Assembly: GCF_014656095.1 (NCBI RefSeq)
Contig: NZ_BNBT01000038.1
Coordinates: 1 to 60,719, forward strand
Origin: Streptomyces longispororuber
GTDB taxonomy: Bacteria > Actinomycetota > Actinomycetes > Streptomycetales > Streptomycetaceae
Direction of reading: 5' to 3'
DNA length: 60,719 nucleotides
Shown here: piece by piece, positions 24,259 to 35,770 of the stretch
Position numbering within the stretch: the stretch's first letter is position 1
Layout: each line of letters opens with the position of its first letter
Translations under genes and position numbers: made by a program
Notes under the pieces: generated by a model
Seen by the model: the letters and a program-made list of their open reading frames with translations, nothing else
What the model was told of the DNA's origin: nothing
Database searches by the model: none

Positions 24259-26862
24259 TCAGTGGAACGCCGTGAGCAGCACCTCCACGCGCAGCTCCCC
24301 GCCGGCCTCCCGCGCCGACACCGTTCCCACCCGCCCCGCCGCCCGGACGTCCGGCTCGGCGAGGGCGAAGCGCCCGAGGACCGCGCTCGGCCCGTGCAGC
24401 TCCAGCGTGGCGACCTCGGCGCGCATGGACACCTGGGCGAGGGACTTGGCCTTGCGGACCCGGGCGATGACCTCGGCGGCCGTCGTGAGGACCGCCGGGT
24501 CCGCGTCCCCGGCGCGTGCCCGCAGCGCCGCGGCCGACGGCCAGGCCGCCCGGTGCACGGAGTCCGCCGCGTACCAGGACCGGACCTCCTCGGTCACGAA
24601 GGGCAGGACCGGCGCGAACAGGCACAGGACCGTGTCGAGGGCGGTGCGCAACGTGGCGCGCGCCGACTCCCGCCCGGCCGCGCCGCCGTGGTCGCCGTAG
24701 GCGCGGGCCTTGACCAGTTCCACGTAGTCGTCGCAGAAGCGCCGGAAGAACCGCTCGGCGCGCTCCAGGGCACGGGCGTGGTCGAAGGCCTCGAACGCGG
24801 CGGTCGCCTCCTCGACGGCCGTGGCGAGCTCGGCGAGCAGGGCGCGGTCGAGCGGCTCGGTGACCCCGGCCGGCGAAGCCCCGGCTCCGCCCCCGGCATC
24901 GGAGGCGTCGCCGAGGCCGAGGACGAACTTCCCGACGTTCAGCAGCTTCGTCGCGAGCCGCCGCCCGATCCGCATCTGGCCGACGTCGAAGGCGGTGTCC
25001 GTGCCGGGACGGCCGCTCGCCGCCCAGTAGCGGACCGCGTCCGCGCCGTGCCGGTCGAGGAGGTCCACGGGTGTGACGGCGTTGCCCTTGGACTTCGACA
25101 TCTTCTTGCGGTCCGGGTCGAGGATCCACCCGGAGATCGCGGCGTGCCGCCACGGCAGGCTGCCGTGCCCGGTGTGGGCGCGCACGACCGTGGCGAACAG
25201 CCAGGTGCGGATGATCTCGTGGGCCTGCGGGCGCAGGTCCATCGGGAAGACCACGGCGAAGAGCCCGGGGTCCGTCAGCCACCGCCCGGCGATCTGCGGG
25301 GTCAGGGACGAGGTGGCCCAGGTGTCCATGACGTCGGGGTCGCCGGTGAAGCCGTACGGCTGGTCGCGCTGGTGCTCCGCGTAGCCGGGCGGCGTCTGCG
25401 CGCGGGGGTCGACGGGCAGCGCCGCCGCCTCCGGGACGATCGGGCGCGTGTGGTCCGGGGTGCCGTCGCCGTCGAGCGGGTACCACAGCGGGACGGGAAC
25501 CCCGAAGAAGCGCTGCCGGCTGATCAGCCAGTCGCCGCTCAGGCCCTCGACCCAGGCGTCGTAGCGGGCCCGCATGTGCGGCGGGTGCCAGCGGAGTTCG
25601 GCGCCGCGGGCGAGGAGCGCGGCGCGCAGCCGCTCGTCCCGGCCGCCGTTGCGCACGTACCACTGGCGGGTGGTGACGATCTCCAGGGGCGCGTCGCCCT
25701 TCTCGAAGTACTTCACGGTGTGCGTGACGGGGCGCGGTTCGCCGTGCAGCGTCCCGTCGGCGCGCAGCAGCTCGACGACGCGTTCGCGTGCCGTGTGCGC
25801 GGTGGCACCCGCCAGCGCGGCGTACGCGGACCGGGCCGCGGGCGTGGTGAGACCGGTCGGCGGCTCGGCGCGGAAGCGGCCGTCCCAGCCGATGACGGGC
25901 CGGGTGGCGAGCCGCAGTTCGCGCCACCAGGTGACGTCCGTGGTGTCGCCGAAGGTGCACACCATCGCGATGCCCGTGCCCTTCCCGGGCTCCGCGAGGT
26001 GGTGGGCGGCGACCGGCACCTCGACGCCGAACAGCGGGGTGCGGACGGTGGTGCCGACGAGGTCGCGGTACCGCTCGTCGTCCGGGTGCGCGACCAGGGC
26101 GACGCAGGCGGGCAGCAGTTCGGGCCGGGTGGTGTCGACGAGGACGGTGCGGCCGTCGGGGCCGGAGAAGCGGAGCGTGTGGTAGGCGCCCTGCCGCTCC
26201 CTGTCCTCCAGTTCGGCCTGGGCGACGGCCGTGCGGAAGGTGACGTCCCACAGGGTGGGCGCCTGTGCGAGGTAGGCGTCGCCGCGGGCCAGGTCGTCGA
26301 GGAAGGCCCGCTGGGAGGTGGCGCGGGCCCGGGTGCCGATGGTCCGGTACGTCAGTGACCAGTCCACGGACAGACCGAGCGTGCGCCACAGGTCCTCGAA
26401 GGCCCGCTCGTCCTCGGCGGTGAGGCGCCCGCACAGCTCGATGAAGTTGCGCCGTGATATGGGCAGTTGACGCTTGCCGGGCCGGTCGGGCGGGGTGAAG
26501 TCGGGGTCGTGGGGCAGGGAGGGGTCGCAGCGCACGCCGTAGTGGTTCTGGACGCGGCGCTCCGTGGGCAGGCCGTTGTCGTCCCAGCCCATGGGGTGGA
26601 AGACGTTCTTGCCGCGCATGCGCTGGTAGCGGGCGACGGCGTCGGTGTGCGTGTACGAGAAGACGTGGCCGACGTGCAGGGAGCCGCTCACCGTGGGCGG
26701 CGGGGTGTCGATGGAGAAGACGGCGTCGCGCGGCCCGGTGCGGGCGGCGTCCGCGTCGAAGGCGTATACGCCGCTGTCCTCCCACCGCCGGGACCACTTC
26801 TTCTCCAGGCCGTCGAGGACGGGCCTGTCGGGGGCGCCGCTGGGGCGGTGGGGTGGGGTCAT
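24259..26862 (-). CDS. valS: Valyl-tRNA synthetase, archaeal/rickettsial-type
   Basis: This 867-residue class I synthetase has the HIGH-type motif in PTVSGSLHVGHVFSYTHTD (about residue 52), FHPMGWDDNGLPTERRVQNHYG, an editing domain (about 190-350) with TTRPELLPACVALVAHPDDERY, and KKMSKSKGNAVTP (about residue 575). The WDDNGLPTE signature and the cysteine-containing insert differ from the bacterial-type ValRS of streptomycetes (which has GMDHAGIATQ) and match the archaeal-type lineage also found in Rickettsia. It charges tRNA-Val with valine. The ATG at 26862 gives the family N-terminus; a longer frame upstream is Arg/Pro-rich. It may be a second, resistant or stress copy; the other valS cannot be checked here. 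Confidence 0.9.
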   Translation of the reverse strand: MTPPHRPSGAPDRPVLDGLEKKWSRRWEDSGVYAFDADAARTGPRDAVFSIDTPPPTVSGSLHVGHVFSYTHTDAVARYQRMRGKNVFHPMGWDDNGLPTERRVQNHYGVRCDPSLPHDPDFTPPDRPGKRQLPISRRNFIELCGRLTAEDERAFEDLWRTLGLSVDWSLTYRTIGTRARATSQRAFLDDLARGDAYLAQAPTLWDVTFRTAVAQAELEDRERQGAYHTLRFSGPDGRTVLVDTTRPELLPACVALVAHPDDERYRDLVGTTVRTPLFGVEVPVAAHHLAEPGKGTGIAMVCTFGDTTDVTWWRELRLATRPVIGWDGRFRAEPPTGLTTPAARSAYAALAGATAHTARERVVELLRADGTLHGEPRPVTHTVKYFEKGDAPLEIVTTRQWYVRNGGRDERLRAALLARGAELRWHPPHMRARYDAWVEGLSGDWLISRQRFFGVPVPLWYPLDGDGTPDHTRPIVPEAAALPVDPRAQTPPGYAEHQRDQPYGFTGDPDVMDTWATSSLTPQIAGRWLTDPGLFAVVFPMDLRPQAHEIIRTWLFATVVRAHTGHGSLPWRHAAISGWILDPDRKKMSKSKGNAVTPVDLLDRHGADAVRYWAASGRPGTDTAFDVGQMRIGRRLATKLLNVGKFVLGLGDASDAGGGAGASPAGVTEPLDRALLAELATAVEEATAAFEAFDHARALERAERFFRRFCDDYVELVKARAYGDHGGAAGRESARATLRTALDTVLCLFAPVLPFVTEEVRSWYAADSVHRAAWPSAAALRARAGDADPAVLTTAAEVIARVRKAKSLAQVSMRAEVATLELHGPSAVLGRFALAEPDVRAAGRVGTVSAREAGGELRVEVLLTAFH

Positions 26863-27160
26863 GCCCCGGCATGCTAACGACGGCGGGCCTCGCGGCTCAC
26901 CCGGTTTTCCCGTCGGCGACGCGCGGCGGGCGGCGGGCGGCGGGTGCGGCGAGGGCCCGTGGCGCTCCCCGCGCGCGGGGGCACGTGTCGCTCCCCCGCG
27001 CGGGGGCGCGTGTCGCTCCCGCCCGCGCGGCACCCCGCGGCGCAACGGCCCGCGCCGCACCCCGTGTTGCGCCCGCGTGAACAGTGCGGCCGTCCAGGAA
27101 TGCCGGGCGGTCCGGCCGCCTTGTCACCGTCGGAAGTCGATCGACGGGAGCGAGGAACAC

Positions 27161-28081
27161 ATGGCCAAGGCGTACGTCTTCGTCCGGCACGGCGGGCCCG
27201 AGGTGGAGGCCCTCGTCGACCGGGAGCCGCCGCGGCCCGGCCCGGGCGAACTGCTCGTCGCCGTCCGGGCGGCGGGCGTCAACCCCGTCGACCACAAGCT
27301 GCGCGGCGGCTACCGCAGGCCCGGCCAGGCGCCCGCCGTGCTGCCGGAGGTGTTCGGCAGCGAGGCGGCGGGCGTGGTCCTGGAGGCGGGCCCGGGCGTC
27401 ACCGGTTTCGCCGTCGGGGACGCGGTGTTCGGGTCCACGCTCACCGGCGGGTACGCCACGCACACCCTGCTGCCGGCGGCGGTCGCCGCGCACAAGCCGG
27501 AGGGCCTGTCGTTCGCGGAGGCCGCCGTGCTGCCGGTGGCCGCCGCGACCGCGTACGACGGCATCCGCCAGCTCGCGCTGCCCGCCGGGGCCACGCTCCT
27601 GGTCACGGGCGTCGGCGGCGGGGTCGGCGGCAACGCGGCGCGGCTCGCGCGCCACGAGGGGCTGCGCGTCCTCGGCACGGCGAGCGAGGGCAAGCGGGAG
27701 TACGTCGAGTCGCTCGGCGTGACGCACGTGGCGCCCGGGCCGGGCCTCGCGGAGCGCGTCCGCGCGGTGGCGCCCGAGGGCGTGGACGGGGTCCTCGACC
27801 TGGTCGGCGGCGAGCACCTGCGGGCCGTCGCGGAGCTGGTGGCGGACCGTACGAAGCTGGTCACCGCGGGCGGCAAGCAGATCGTCGCCGAGCTGGGCGG
27901 CTCGCCCGTGGCCCGGGCCCGCACCGCCGAGGTCCTGGACGCGGTGGCCGCGCTCGCCGCGGCGGACGTGCTGCGGCCGCACATCACGGCGGTGTACCCG
28001 CTGGAGCGGGCGGGCGAGGCGCTGCGGGCCGTCGAGTCCGGGCACGCGCGGGGCAAGGTCGTCATCGAGGTCGCGCCGTGA
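27161..28081 (+). CDS. NADP-dependent quinone oxidoreductase (zeta-crystallin-like MDR)
   Basis: This 306-residue protein belongs to the medium-chain dehydrogenase superfamily without zinc ligands: GELLVAVRAAGVNPVDHKLRGG, LPEVFGSEAAGVVLEAGPGVTGFAVGDAVFG, and the nucleotide-binding VTGVGGGVGGNAARLARHEGLRVLGTAS (about residue 150). It probably reduces quinones or activated alkenes with NADPH. The ATG at 27161 follows GGGAGCGAGGA. The stop overlaps the following GNAT start (GTGA), so the two genes are coupled. The 298-bp gap before it contains two copies of a CGCGCGGGGGCACGTGTCGC-like repeat. Confidence 0.87.
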   Translation: MAKAYVFVRHGGPEVEALVDREPPRPGPGELLVAVRAAGVNPVDHKLRGGYRRPGQAPAVLPEVFGSEAAGVVLEAGPGVTGFAVGDAVFGSTLTGGYATHTLLPAAVAAHKPEGLSFAEAAVLPVAAATAYDGIRQLALPAGATLLVTGVGGGVGGNAARLARHEGLRVLGTASEGKREYVESLGVTHVAPGPGLAERVRAVAPEGVDGVLDLVGGEHLRAVAELVADRTKLVTAGGKQIVAELGGSPVARARTAEVLDAVAALAAADVLRPHITAVYPLERAGEALRAVESGHARGKVVIEVAP

Positions 28082-28872
28082 CGGCCGGCGGGGCCGCGCA
28101 CCCGCTGGACAACCCCGGGTACGCGTCCCTGACCGGCCCGCACGCCCCGCTCGCCGAGCGGTACGGGCGCGTGGTGCGCTACCCCGTGGACGTCTCGCCC
28201 TGGCTGGGCCTGCCCGACCGGCCGGACGCGGCGGACTGGGCGGACCTGGCCGCCTTCGCCGGGGGCGACGGGGTGGTGCCGCTGCCGGGCGTCGGGGCGG
28301 AGGTGCCGGAGGGCTGGCAGCTCACCGCCGACCTGCCGGGCGTGCAGCTCGTCGACGGCGGTCTCGCCGCCGTGCCGGACCCCGAGGCGGTACGGCTCGG
28401 GCCCGACGACGTACCGGAGATGCTGGACCTGGTCGCGCGCACGCGGCCGGGCCCGTTCCTGCCCCGGACCGTCGAACTCGGCACCTACCTGGGCCTGCGC
28501 CACCGGGGGGTGCTCGTCGCGATGGCCGGGGAGCGGCTGCGGCCGCCGGGCTTCACCGAGATCAGCGCGGTGTGCACGGATCCGGCGTACCGGGGGCGCG
28601 GATTCGCGGCGCGGCTCGTACGGGCCGTCGCGTACGGCATCCGCGAGCGCGGCGAGACGCCGTTCCTGCACACCGCGGCGCGCAACACGGGGGCGGTCCG
28701 GCTGTACGAGTCCCTCGGCTTCCGGGTGCGGCGCGCGATCCCGTTCCGGGCGGGGCGGCCGCCGGTGGGCGGGGCCGTGGGCGGGGCCGTGGGCGGGGTT
28801 GTGGCCGGGACCGTGGCCGGTGTGTCCGGTGGGGCGGCGGAAAAGGGGAGGACGGGCGTCCGGGCCGGTTGA
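28078..28872 (+). CDS. GNAT-family N-acetyltransferase (FR47-like)
   Basis: The C-terminal half of this 264-residue protein is a GCN5-related acetyltransferase domain: FTEISAVCTDPAYRGRGFAARLVRAVAYGIRERGETPFLHTAARNTGAVRLYESLGFRVRR, with the acetyl-CoA-binding R-G-x-G-F/A signature near residue 175. The N-terminal part is less conserved, as in FR47-like proteins that acylate small molecules. A Gly/Val tail (GGAVGGAVGGVVAGTVAG) ends the protein. The start GTG overlaps the upstream oxidoreductase stop. The substrate is unknown. Confidence 0.85.
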   Translation: MTAGGAAHPLDNPGYASLTGPHAPLAERYGRVVRYPVDVSPWLGLPDRPDAADWADLAAFAGGDGVVPLPGVGAEVPEGWQLTADLPGVQLVDGGLAAVPDPEAVRLGPDDVPEMLDLVARTRPGPFLPRTVELGTYLGLRHRGVLVAMAGERLRPPGFTEISAVCTDPAYRGRGFAARLVRAVAYGIRERGETPFLHTAARNTGAVRLYESLGFRVRRAIPFRAGRPPVGGAVGGAVGGVVAGTVAGVSGGAAEKGRTGVRAG

Positions 28873-28885
28873 TAACTTCCGGATC

Positions 28886-29383
28886 ATGGAACCTCTCGGC
28901 GAGAAAGACATCCGCGCGTCCTTCGTGAACTGCTCCAAGGGCGAGGCGCGGCGGCTCACCCTGCCCCCGGGGTTCGCCGAGACCCCCTGGGACGACCTGG
29001 ACTTCCTCGGCTGGCGCGACCCCAAGGCGCCGGAACGGGGGTACGTCGTGGCGGTACGGGACGGCGCCCCCGTCGGGGTCGCGCTCCGCGCCTCCGGCGG
29101 GGGGCAGCGGAGCCTGCTCAAGTCCAGCATCTGCTCGGTGTGCGTGACGCCCCAGTCGGGGTCGGGGATCACGCTGTTCGTCGCCCCGCGCGCGGGGGAG
29201 GCGGGGCGGCAGGGGAACTCGGTCGGCGCGTACATGTGCGCGGACCTGGCCTGCTCGCTGTACGTGCGGGGGAAGAAGACGTCTGTGCTGGTGCGGAGGT
29301 TCGAGGAGAGCCTCGGTGTCGCGGAGCGGAACGAGCGGACCTTGCGGAACCTGTACGGGTTCCTGGACCAGGTCCAGTCCTGA
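28886..29383 (+). CDS. FBP-family (FusB/EF-G-binding-like) zinc-finger protein
   Basis: This 165-residue protein matches the FBP domain family: MEPLGEKDIRASFVNCSKGEARRLTLP, a central PWDDLDFLGWRDP, and a treble-clef-like zinc site formed by CSVC and, about 48 residues later, CADLAC. The family is related to staphylococcal FusB, which binds elongation factor G and rescues ribosomes from fusidic acid; a similar role here is inferred only from the fold and cysteines. The ATG at 28886 is 13 bp after the GNAT stop, so the three genes may be one operon. Confidence 0.82.
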   Translation: MEPLGEKDIRASFVNCSKGEARRLTLPPGFAETPWDDLDFLGWRDPKAPERGYVVAVRDGAPVGVALRASGGGQRSLLKSSICSVCVTPQSGSGITLFVAPRAGEAGRQGNSVGAYMCADLACSLYVRGKKTSVLVRRFEESLGVAERNERTLRNLYGFLDQVQS

Positions 29384-29690
29384 CCTGTTCTGGCGGGGGC
29401 GCCCCGACCGGGCCCCCCTCCCTCCCACCCACCCGTGCCACCCCAGTCCCCGGCCCGGCACGGCCCACCAACGCGCGGCGACACAGCCACCTCGGCCACC
29501 GCTTACGCGCCAGCCACGCACCCCAGCCCCGGCCACCGGCACGCGGCCCCGCCCTGCCTCTGCCGCCGCTCCGCGGCGATTCACCCGCCCGCCCACCCGT
29601 GCTGCCTCGCTCCCAGGCCCGGCCCCGACCTACCGGCTTGCGGGTGCGTTGTCCTTTCACCGCCGCACGACAAAGCACCCACCCGCCCGT
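29384..29690. other. Pro/Arg-rich intergenic region, no gene seen
   Basis: Cytosine-rich sequence with no coding signature in any frame. It separates the FBP gene from the remnant of a PfkB kinase on the other strand. Confidence 0.5.
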
Positions 29691-30060
29691 AACGCCTGCG
29701 TCTCAGGCCGGTGCGTCCGTCCACCGTGTACGCCGCCTCGGCGCGTGGGCAGCGGGTGCCGGTGTACCGCATGGCCTCCTCCGCGTTCGGCAGGAAGGCC
29801 TCGCAGTGCCGCAGGTCGGGCAGGCGGGCGAGGTCCCAGTGGCCGGACTCGTCCCAGCCCACGTCGGCGAAGATCGTCGTACCGCGGCGGGCGGCGGACT
29901 CGATCCACGGCGCGCTGCTGCCGGGGACGAGGGAGGCCACCGCGGCCCGCGCGCGGGGCGGGCAGGCGGGGGCGGCGGCGTCGGGGCAGTCCGCGTCGGG
30001 CGGCGGCTCGTGCCCGTGGCTGACCATGGTCCGCTCCCCCTCGTACGCATGGCTTGACCT
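29690..30060 (-). pseudogene. Remnant of a PfkB-family carbohydrate kinase
   Basis: The minus-strand translation contains HAYEGERTMVSHGHE followed later by ARRGTTIFADVGWDESGHWD and LRHCEAFLPNAEEAMRYTG, which is the middle of a ribokinase/PfkB sugar kinase. The N-terminal third is missing: the frame hits a stop just upstream near 30085. The C-terminal part with the catalytic GAGDxF motif is also missing; after RAEAAYTVDGRT the sequence is unrelated. It lies downstream of the GH4 gene in the same direction, so it was probably the kinase of that sugar operon. I am confident of the homology, less of the exact ends. Confidence 0.65.
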
Positions 30061-30372
30061 ACCGGCCCGCGGCGACGCCCTTCACCCTCCGCCGCTCCTA
30101 CCGGCTCTACGGATCCGCTCCGTCTTCCCGCGCCGCTGCACGACGGCTTCCGACCCGTACCGCCAAGGCCCCAGGACAGGCCGTGACCTAAGGGAATGCG
30201 GCTCCGCCCCCCTGTTCCGAGCGCAGCCCCCGTGCAGCCGGTGCTTCTCGTATGGGCAGTTGGGCGGGGGCCGGGGCTGCGTGGGGTGGGGGCCCTTTCG
30301 TACGGTTCCAGCCCTACCGGCTCGTGCCTCGTCTCCATGGGTGGCAGCCACCAACCCCTCGCGGGGGCGGGC

Positions 30373-30526
30373 GGGTGGGAGCGGGGCCGCACGGGTCGGC
30401 GTGCCCGGGACGGGGAGGGCGGGTGGGTGGGTGGGAGCGGGGCCGCGCGGGTCGGTGTGCCCGGGACGGGGAGGGTGGGTGGGTGGGGGAAGGGCCGCGC
30501 GGGTCGGTGTGCCGGGTGGGGAAGGG
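30373..30526. repeat. About 56-bp G-rich tandem repeat, 3 copies, with G-quadruplex motifs
   Basis: Units beginning GGGTGGGAGCGGGGCCGC start near 30373 and 30429 and a shorter diverged copy starts at 30481. The junctions contain (GGGT)3GGG at 30421-30435 and again at 30473-30489, canonical intramolecular G-quadruplex patterns. The array lies just after the GH4 stop. The wider 30061-30576 stretch shows no gene. Confidence 0.85.
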
Positions 30527-30576
30527 CCCTGCCCGGGGTGGCTGCCGCCGTGGCGCCATACCCGGGCGCGGGGTGG

Positions 30577-31917
30577 TTACCTCAGGTAGGCCAGGGTCGG
30601 GTGGGCCTCCTGGTAGGACGTGGTGAGGCGGTGGGCGACCGTGACCGAGTCGACCAGGGGGTGCAGGGCGAAGGCCCTGACCGCGGCCGCGCGGGAGCGG
30701 GCCTCCACCGCGGCAAGCACCTCGCGCTCCACCGCCTTCACCGCACACACCAGCCCCAGCTCGTGCCCGGTCAGCGGGCTCACGGACACCGGGTGCGCCC
30801 CGTCGGAGTCCACCAGGCAGGGGACCTCCACCACCGCGTCCGCGTCCAGCGCGGCCAGCGTCGTACGGTTGCGGACGTTGAGGATCAGGGTGGAGCGCTC
30901 GTCGTGGGAGATGGCCCGCATCAGGGCCAGGGCCACCTGTTCGTAGCCGCCGGACTCCAGGTCCTCCGGGGCCCGCTCCCCCGCCCCGGCGGCCGCCCGG
31001 CTCGCCGCCATGTACGTGGCCTCGCGCTCCGCGCGGGTGGCGTCCCAGGCCTTGAAGGCGGGCACGCCGGGGTCGCGCACGGCGTCGTAGAACTGGGCCT
31101 GCTGGTCGCGCAGGAACGCGCCGCGCGTCCGCTCGGCCCGCTGGTAGGCGGCGACCGCCTCGCGGTTGAAGTAGTAGTAGTGCAGGTACTCGTTGGGGAC
31201 GGCGCCCAGCGACCGGAGCCAGTCGGGGCCGAAGAGCTTGCCCTCCTCGAAGGAGCCGAGCAGCTCCCGGTCGGCGAGCAGGCGCGGCAGTTCGTCGCGG
31301 CCGTCGACGCGCAGGGAGCGCAGCCACCCCAGGTGGTTCAGGCCGACGTAGTCGATCCAGGCGCGGGCGGGGTCCACGCCGAGCAGCCGGGCGACGCGGC
31401 GGCCGAGGCCCACCGGGGAGTCGCAGATGCCGATGACGCGGTCGCCGAGGTGGCGGGACATGGCCTCGGTGACGAGCCCGGCCGGATTGGTGAAGTTGAT
31501 GACCCACGCGTCGGGCGCGAGCCGCGCCACCCGGCGCGCGATGTCCACGGCGACGGGCACGGTCCGCAGGCCGTAGGCGATGCCGCCCGCGCCCACGGTC
31601 TCCTGCCCGAGCACGCCTTCGGCGAGCGCGACCCGCTCGTCGGCGGCGCGCCCCTCCAGGCCGCCGACACGGATCGCGGAGAACACGAAGTCGGTGCCGC
31701 GCAGCGCCTCGTCGAGGTCGGTGGTGACCCGCACGGCCGGCGCGTCCGGCACCCCGGCGGCCTGCTCGGCGAGGACCCGCGCGATCGCGTCGAGGCGCGC
31801 GGCGTCCACGTCGTGCAGGACGACGTCGGTGACGCGGCCCTCCTCGTGGTCGTCGAGCAGCGCCCGGTACACGAGCGGTACGCGGAATCCGCCGCCGCCG
31901 AGAATCGTCAGCCTCAC
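30577..31917 (-). CDS. GH4-family 6-phospho-beta-glucosidase-like enzyme
   Basis: This 446-residue protein is an NAD- and metal-dependent family 4 glycosidase: N-terminal Rossmann motif RLTILGGGGFRVPLVYRALLDD, VFSAIRVGGLEGRAADE, GQETVGAGG, WVINFTNPAG, the metal-binding Cys in GICDSPVG (about residue 170) and His in LNHLGW (about 200), then PNEYLHYYYF. It would hydrolyse a phosphorylated or plain beta-glucoside in the cytoplasm by a redox mechanism. The GTG at 31917 lies seven bases after AAGGTGG; a GTG three bases earlier is an alternative. An MFS gene is 56 bp upstream in the same direction, and a kinase remnant lies downstream. Confidence 0.88.
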   Translation of the reverse strand: MRLTILGGGGFRVPLVYRALLDDHEEGRVTDVVLHDVDAARLDAIARVLAEQAAGVPDAPAVRVTTDLDEALRGTDFVFSAIRVGGLEGRAADERVALAEGVLGQETVGAGGIAYGLRTVPVAVDIARRVARLAPDAWVINFTNPAGLVTEAMSRHLGDRVIGICDSPVGLGRRVARLLGVDPARAWIDYVGLNHLGWLRSLRVDGRDELPRLLADRELLGSFEEGKLFGPDWLRSLGAVPNEYLHYYYFNREAVAAYQRAERTRGAFLRDQQAQFYDAVRDPGVPAFKAWDATRAEREATYMAASRAAAGAGERAPEDLESGGYEQVALALMRAISHDERSTLILNVRNRTTLAALDADAVVEVPCLVDSDGAHPVSVSPLTGHELGLVCAVKAVEREVLAAVEARSRAAAVRAFALHPLVDSVTVAHRLTTSYQEAHPTLAYLR

Positions 31918-31973
31918 CACTGCACCACCTTGCACTCGCCCCACGGGTACGTACGGAACGTACCCCGGAACGC

Positions 31974-35745
<3,772 letters not shown>

Positions 35746-35770
35746 GCACGGCAGGCGCCGGGAGTGCCGG

